Positions 31,324 through 34,355 of a DNA stretch of 34,355 nucleotides are shown piece by piece (the stretch's first letter is position 1; the number at the start of each line of letters is the position of its first letter). A program made the position numbers and the translations under genes. This DNA comes from Mycolicibacterium vaccae NBRC 14118 = CIP 105934. GTDB taxonomy: Bacteria; Actinomycetota; Actinomycetes; Mycobacteriales; Mycobacteriaceae. Location of the stretch: NCBI RefSeq assembly GCF_001552715.1, contig NZ_BCRS01000042.1, forward strand, positions 1-34,355. Direction: 5' to 3'. The notes beneath the pieces are model-generated. The model was not told where the DNA came from, ran no database searches, and saw only the letters and a program-made list of their open reading frames with translations.

Positions 31324-31473
31324 GTGACCAAAGACAAGCCGAAGACCGCCCAGACCGATGCAGGCTCCGCGCACGCAGACGACGACGTGATCAGCGATCC
31401 GTCCAAAGGCGACGAGGATCGAGTGGACTGGGCCGACGAAGGCGGTGCCACGGAGAGCGGCCCGGCCACCTGA
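31324..31473 (+). CDS. Small acidic conserved protein (49 aa)
   Basis: GTG at 31324 to TGA at 31473. The product begins MTKDKPKTAQTDAGSAHADD and ends DWADEGGATESGPAT, with DVISDPSKGDEDRV between. It is strongly acidic, has no cysteine, signal or hydrophobic segment and is probably intrinsically disordered. From memory, short mycobacterial proteins with the pattern D-P-(S/T)-K ... DW-x-DEGGAT-x-x-GPA recur, which supports a real gene; a database search would settle that. Codon third positions are GC-rich, as expected. It starts just after the 31295-31312 hairpin and has no clear ribosome site. Function unknown. Confidence 0.65.
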   Translation: MTKDKPKTAQTDAGSAHADDDVISDPSKGDEDRVDWADEGGATESGPAT

Positions 31474-31658
31474 CTCGTCGGGCTGTCCCCGGGTGCGCGA
31501 GAAGGCGCCGGGCCGAACGCCATTCCTCCGTTCGGGCACCTGGTACACCCGGAAGCGGCACCTCCGACTGCACCGAAGTTCCGCACATCGTTCCGTAGGG
31601 GCTCAACACCCTATTAGCGTGGAACGGGCGACGATGTCGGCGACACCGGGGGGTATTT

Positions 31659-32453
31659 GTGCGAGTCCATCACCTCAACTGCGGGACCATACGACCCCCG
31701 GGCGTCGGCACGATGGTGTGCCACGTCCTGCTCGTCGAGTCCGACGCCGGGCTGGTCCTGGTCGACACCGGATTCGGAATCCCCGACTGTGACGATCCCG
31801 GGCGCTTCGGACACATCCGGCGTCGGCTGATCCGGCCGAAGTTCGACCACGACGAAACCGCGGTCAGACAGATCGAGAGACTCGGGTTCCGCCGCTCCGA
31901 TGTTCGCCACATCGTGGTCACCCACTTCGACGCCGACCACATCGGTGGGCTCGCAGACTTCCCCGACGCGCAAGTGCATGTCACCGCCGCAGAAGCGCAC
32001 GGGGCGATGCGCTCGCGCGAGATTCCGAACCGGATCCGCTTCCGGCCCCCGCAGTGGGCGCACGGGCCGAAGATCGTCGAGCACGGCGTCGACGGCGAGG
32101 CCTGGCGCGGCTTCGCCGCCGCGAAGGAACTCAGCGCGATCGGGCCGGGCTTCGTGCTGGTTTCGCTGCCGGGCCACACCGACGGCCATGCCTGCGTCGC
32201 CGTCGACGCCGGGCATCGCTGGGTGTTGCACGGCGGCGACTCGTTCTACCACCCCGGAACCCTCGCGGGCACACCGCCGGTGCCCACGTTCACCGCGCTG
32301 CTGGAGAAGCTCGTCGCCTCCGACCGGGCGAAGGTCCGGCAGAACCACATCCGCCTCGCCGAGCTCTACCGGGACGGGCACCCCGACCTCTTCATGCTGT
32401 GCTCGCATGATCCTGAGCTCTACGAGCAGGCCCGAGCCACCGCCACGCCCTGA
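31659..32453 (+). CDS. MBL-fold metallohydrolase
   Basis: 264 residues. The metal site motif is [10 protein letters not shown] (H89, D91, D93, H94), an H-x-D-x-D-H variant of the usual H-x-H-x-D-H, seen in some lactonase-like MBL proteins. Further metal ligands are likely in [14 protein letters not shown] and [10 protein letters not shown], and a late histidine is in [13 protein letters not shown]. The N-terminal [21 protein letters not shown] strand is typical. It could hydrolyse lactones, esters or thioesters; the substrate is not evident. The GTG at 31659 has a GGGGGG run six to eleven bases upstream. It converges with the TetR gene over a hairpin. The gap 31474-31658 holds no recognisable gene. 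Confidence 0.9.
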   Translation: MRVHHLNCGTIRPPGVGTMVCHVLLVESDAGLVLVDTGFGIPDCDDPGRFGHIRRRLIRPKFDHDETAVRQIERLGFRRSDVRHIVVTHFDADHIGGLADFPDAQVHVTAAEAHGAMRSREIPNRIRFRPPQWAHGPKIVEHGVDGEAWRGFAAAKELSAIGPGFVLVSLPGHTDGHACVAVDAGHRWVLHGGDSFYHPGTLAGTPPVPTFTALLEKLVASDRAKVRQNHIRLAELYRDGHPDLFMLCSHDPELYEQARATATP

Positions 32454-32469
32454 CGGCCTTGCCCCCGCC

Positions 32470-32496
32470 CCGCCCGACGGGTCAGTGACCGGGCGG
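32470..32496. terminator. Bidirectional hairpin between MBL hydrolase and TetR genes
   Basis: CCGCCCG (32470-32476) pairs with CGGGCGG (32490-32496); inside, GGTCA-G-TGACC (32480-32490) is a further palindrome. It lies 16 bases after the MBL stop and overlaps the last codons of the convergent TetR gene, so it could end both transcripts. Confidence 0.5.
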
Positions 32497-33054
32497 GCTC
32501 AGCAGCGCGATCGACGCGTCGACGGCCTCGTCGGTGACGTCACTCATCCGGCCGCCTTCCTCCACGGTGATGGCCGTCAGTTCGCGCAGCCCACCGAGCA
32601 GCATGATGATGCGCCGGCGCGAGACGGGACCCACACCGGCGGCCCGGAACTCGTCGGTCGCGCCGAGCGCCCCGACCATGTCGATGAAGTGCTCCATGGC
32701 GTCGCGCTGCAGGCCCCGCGCGGCAGCGCCGAGCGACGGCACGTCGCGGATCCAGCTCAGCATCAGGGCCGAACGCGCTTCCCCCGACGAGATCCAGGCC
32801 TCGATCGCCTGCCGCACCTGTTTCTGCCACGGCGCGCTGGGATCGACGGCCTCGGAGATCTGCCGGATCTGGTCGGCGTTGGCGTCGGAGAGCAGGGCGA
32901 CGAAACACGCCTCCCGGCTGTCGAAATGCTCGTAGAAGGTCCGGCGCGAGGTCCTGGCCCTGCGCACGATGCCGGCGACCGTCGTCTTGGCGTAGCCGTC
33001 TTCGGCGATGGAGGCCTCCAGCGCATCGAGCAGCCGTTGGCGGAAGTCGGTCAT
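32482..33054 (-). CDS. TetR-family transcriptional regulator
   Basis: 190 residues. The N-terminal DNA-binding domain is RQRLLDALEASIAEDGYAKTTVAGIVRRARTSRRTFYEHFDSREACFVALLSDA (about 5-58), with the recognition helix at SRRTFYEHF. The C-terminal all-helical ligand domain is not assignable. The ATG at 33054 matches the family N-terminus. It is 21 bases downstream of the chorismate mutase gene and on the same strand, so the two may be co-transcribed. It also converges with the MBL hydrolase. Its target cannot be told from this window. Confidence 0.92.
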   Translation of the reverse strand: MTDFRQRLLDALEASIAEDGYAKTTVAGIVRRARTSRRTFYEHFDSREACFVALLSDANADQIRQISEAVDPSAPWQKQVRQAIEAWISSGEARSALMLSWIRDVPSLGAAARGLQRDAMEHFIDMVGALGATDEFRAAGVGPVSRRRIIMLLGGLRELTAITVEEGGRMSDVTDEAVDASIALLSPPGH

Positions 33055-33075
33055 GGCAGCGGGATGCCCAGGCGC

Positions 33076-33645
33076 TCAGCGGCAGTAACTGCGGGTGGCA
33101 TGGTCCAGTGCCTGCCGGTACAGCGGGTCGAGCCCGCGCTGCGCAGCGACGGTCGCCTTGGCCTGGTCGAGTTCGGGACGGCAGGTCGGCGCGTGCAACT
33201 TGTCCCACTCGTCGGCCATCCGGGTGACCATCTCCCGGTTCAGCGCGTCGATGGCGCCCCGTGAGGATGTGAGATCGGGCACGTCCGCCGGGGCCGCGGC
33301 CGGGTCGAACTTCCACTGGGCCAGGCGGGTGTACTCGATCGCCACGGTGGCGTCGATCTGGTCGCGGAAGGCCGTGGCCACGTAGGCCGGATCGATCTGC
33401 AGCGCCGCGGCTTCCGAGGACACCGCGTCGAGTACCTGCGCTTCGCGCGCCGGGTCCTCGATGAGCCCACCGGTGTGGAACTTGTTGGCGGCGATCGGTT
33501 CGGCGACCTGGAGGCGGCGAGTCGCCGCATCCACCAGATCGACGAGGGTGGTGTGCGGCTGCGCCGCGGCGGCCGGTGCGAACAGGGAGAGCAGCATCGC
33601 CAGCGCGACGGCCAGAGCGGGAAGGCGCATCATCGGGAACATCAT
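33076..33645 (-). CDS. Exported chorismate mutase (AroQ gamma class)
   Basis: About 189 residues with a signal peptide (MRLPALAVALAMLLSLFAPAAAA, cleaved before QPHTT). The mature part matches the secreted mycobacterial enzyme (M. tuberculosis Rv1885c): LVDLVDAATRRLQVAEPIAANKF, EDPAREAQVLDAV, VATAFRDQIDATVAIEYTRLAQWKF and a C-terminal cysteine pair (PTCRPELD, RSYCR) able to form a disulfide. It converts chorismate to prephenate outside the cytoplasm, for unclear reasons. Several ATGs (33645, 33642, 33633, 33630) are possible. A TTG at 33669 is unlikely because it lies in the terminator hairpin of the tRNA cluster. Confidence 0.88.
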   Translation of the reverse strand: MMFPMMRLPALAVALAMLLSLFAPAAAAQPHTTLVDLVDAATRRLQVAEPIAANKFHTGGLIEDPAREAQVLDAVSSEAAALQIDPAYVATAFRDQIDATVAIEYTRLAQWKFDPAAAPADVPDLTSSRGAIDALNREMVTRMADEWDKLHAPTCRPELDQAKATVAAQRGLDPLYRQALDHATRSYCR

Positions 33646-33656
33646 CCCCGGAGGGA

Positions 33657-33678
33657 ACCCCGCGGCCAAGCCGGGGGT
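33657..33678 (-). terminator. Hairpin downstream of the tRNA cluster
   Basis: ACCCC-G-CGGC (33657-33666) pairs with GCCG-GGGGT (33670-33678), with one bulged G and a CAA loop. It begins six bases after the 3' end of tRNA-Phe. It probably ends the three-tRNA transcript before the chorismate mutase gene. Confidence 0.55.
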
Positions 33679-33683
33679 CTCGG

Positions 33684-33757
33684 TGGCCAGGGCCGGGATC
33701 GAACCGGCGACCTTCCGCTTTTCAGGCGGACGCTCGTACCAACTGAGCTACCTGGCC
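33684..33757 (-). tRNA. tRNA-Phe (GAA)
   Basis: 74-nt cloverleaf on the minus strand. The acceptor stem is GGCCAGG with CCTGGCC, the D arm GCTC/GAGC, and the anticodon stem TCCGC/GCGGA with loop CTGAAAA, so the anticodon is GAA. The T arm contains GGTTCGATCC. The discriminator is A and CCA is not encoded (CCG follows). Confidence 0.96.
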
Positions 33758-33797
33758 GGACGGCACCAGCCACTCTGTTGTGAGTGCCTCGCCGTGA

Positions 33798-33874
33798 TGG
33801 CGACCCTGACGGGACTCGAACCCGCGACCTCCGCCGTGACAGGGCGGCGCGCTAACCAACTGCGCCACAGGGCC
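33798..33874 (-). tRNA. tRNA-Asp (GTC)
   Basis: Cloverleaf on the minus strand with acceptor GGCCCTG/CAGGGTC. The anticodon stem is CCGCC/GGCGG with loop CTGTCAC, so the anticodon is GTC. The T loop is GGTTCGAGTC. The discriminator is G, and an encoded CCA follows. It lies 40 bases upstream of tRNA-Phe in the same transcript. Confidence 0.96.
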
Positions 33875-33913
33875 TTACTGTGTTGCTCCTCCCACCGAAG
33901 TGGTCGTCGCGCG

Positions 33914-33986
33914 TACCCCCAACGGGATTCGAACCCGTGCTACCGCCGTGAAAGGGCGGCGTCCTAGGCCACTAGACGATGGGGGC
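33914..33986 (-). tRNA. tRNA-Glu (TTC)
   Basis: 73-nt cloverleaf on the minus strand with acceptor GCCCCCA/TGGGGGT. The anticodon stem is CCGCC/GGCGG with loop CTTTCAC, so the anticodon is TTC. The T loop is GGTTCGAATC. The discriminator is A and no CCA is encoded. It is the first tRNA of the Glu-Asp-Phe cluster. Confidence 0.96.
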
Positions 33987-34040
33987 CTATTCCGAATTCC
34001 TCCGGGGTACTCGCAACGCTCGTTCGTTGGGAGCTTCGAT

Positions 34041-34070
34041 AGCTTAGGGTACGGACACCCAAATCCTCAA
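34041..34070 (-). promoter_or_regulatory. Promoter of the tRNA-Glu-Asp-Phe cluster
   Basis: On the minus strand TTGAGG (complement of 34065-34070) and TAAGCT (complement of 34041-34046) are separated by 18 bases. They sit about 55 bases before tRNA-Glu. This is the best sigma-70-type pair in the tRNA region. Confidence 0.55.
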
Positions 34071-34085
34071 ACGGGCTGCATGTCG

Positions 34086-34091
34086 TATCCT
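34086..34091 (+). promoter_or_regulatory. -10 element of tRNA-Lys
   Basis: TATCCT lies 27 bases before tRNA-Lys, divergent from the Glu-Asp-Phe promoter. A matching -35 is not evident. Confidence 0.4.
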
Positions 34092-34118
34092 TTTCGGGGT
34101 CACACACCCATGACCGAC

Positions 34119-34194
34119 GCCCCTATAGCTCAGTTGGTAGAGCTACGGACTTTTAATCCGCAGGTCCCAGGTTCGAGCCCTGGTGGGGGCACCA
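34119..34194 (+). tRNA. tRNA-Lys (TTT)
   Basis: Cloverleaf starting GCCCCTATAGCTC. D loop AGTTGGTA; anticodon loop CTTTTAA, so the anticodon is TTT; T loop GGTTCGAGCC. The discriminator A is followed by an encoded CCA. It is divergent from the Glu-Asp-Phe cluster. Confidence 0.96.
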
Positions 34195-34222
34195 GTATTT
34201 CTCGCGGCTACCCACCGCCGGT

Positions 34223-34355
34223 CTACCCGGTGCTGTCACTTCCGCCCGAGGAACCACCGGCGCTGGACCCGTCGGCTCCGCGGCCGCCCTCGGCGCCGCC
34301 GCCACCCGCGACGCCCGGTCTCTTGACGCTGTCCCCGCCCCCATCCGCGGACCCG
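34223..34355 (-). CDS. Possible C-terminal tail of a Gly/Ser-rich protein (partial)
   Basis: An open minus-strand frame enters from the right edge and stops with TAG at 34223, ending GADGSSAGGSSGGSDSTG. The visible 43 residues are Gly, Ser and Asp rich, with no identifiable domain. The low-complexity tail and GC-rich third positions are compatible with coding. The opposite strand offers an equally open Pro-rich frame (VLSLPPEEPPALDPSAP), so the strand is uncertain. Sequence beyond the window is needed to decide. Confidence 0.35.
   Translation of the reverse strand, partial: GSADGGGDSVKRPGVAGGGGAEGGRGADGSSAGGSSGGSDSTG

Noticed and set aside
33684..34194. Genomic island attachment site at the tRNA genes
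   Set aside because: No integrase, no partial tRNA copy and no direct repeat of a tRNA 3' end is visible in the window.
1..34355. CRISPR arrays, insertion sequences, rRNA genes and toxin-antitoxin pairs
   Set aside because: Looked for on both strands; no regularly spaced short repeats, transposase motifs, rRNA sequence or recognisable toxin families were seen.

Overview
The window reads as chromosomal DNA of a mycobacterium, most likely an environmental, rapidly growing Mycolicibacterium-type species. The grounds are high GC content, two F420-dependent LLM-class oxidoreductases and an F420/FMN split-barrel protein, many leaderless-looking starts (a TANNNT box 6-8 nt before the start codon), and an exported chorismate mutase of the mycobacterial type. 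FadA, FadB, DapC and two SRPBCC proteins also resemble M. tuberculosis Rv0859, Rv0860, Rv0858c and the Rv0854/0856/0857 group. Species assignment is inference.

Layout. 1-1797: N-terminal part of a large exported, repeat-containing surface protein (minus), followed by a gene-poor, AT-rich 0.7-kb region. 2.5-6.5 kb: divergent F420 pair (LLM oxidoreductase / split-barrel protein), then an AraC/DJ-1 regulator with an acyl-CoA synthetase gene behind it. 6.7-11.3 kb: serine hydrolase and the fadA-fadB beta-oxidation operon, with clear terminators and a candidate operator at fadA. 11.5-13.9 kb: 62-aa protein, old yellow enzyme and RidA, facing a divergent MarR regulator over a shared operator. 14.0-20.1 kb: TetR regulator, then a tightly coupled operon of an SDR, a NitT/TauT-type ABC importer with two different permease genes, and a secreted sugar-dehydrogenase-like lipoprotein. 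The operon starts behind a pair of inverted 24-nt sites. 20.1-27.7 kb: LuxR-type regulator divergent from a urea-type substrate-binding lipoprotein and a complete urease operon (fused ureAB, ureC, ureG, ureD, ureE, ureF). 27.7-34.4 kb: dapC, a second LLM oxidoreductase, two SRPBCC paralogues, a UBP-type zinc-finger protein, a 49-aa acidic protein, an MBL-fold hydrolase, a TetR regulator, chorismate mutase, a Phe-Asp-Glu tRNA cluster and a divergent tRNA-Lys.

In M. tuberculosis dapC and fadA are adjacent and divergent. Here they keep that orientation but are 16.4 kb apart, so the segment 11.5-27.7 kb looks like a lineage-specific cargo block. It holds the two most interesting systems. The first is an uncharacterised SDR/ABC/dehydrogenase uptake-oxidation operon. 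The second is an atypical urease: its alpha subunit keeps all metal and catalytic residues, but its substrate loop is shortened and the residue equivalent to Ala363 is Gly, and it travels with a urea-binding protein gene that has no permease or ATPase genes beside it.
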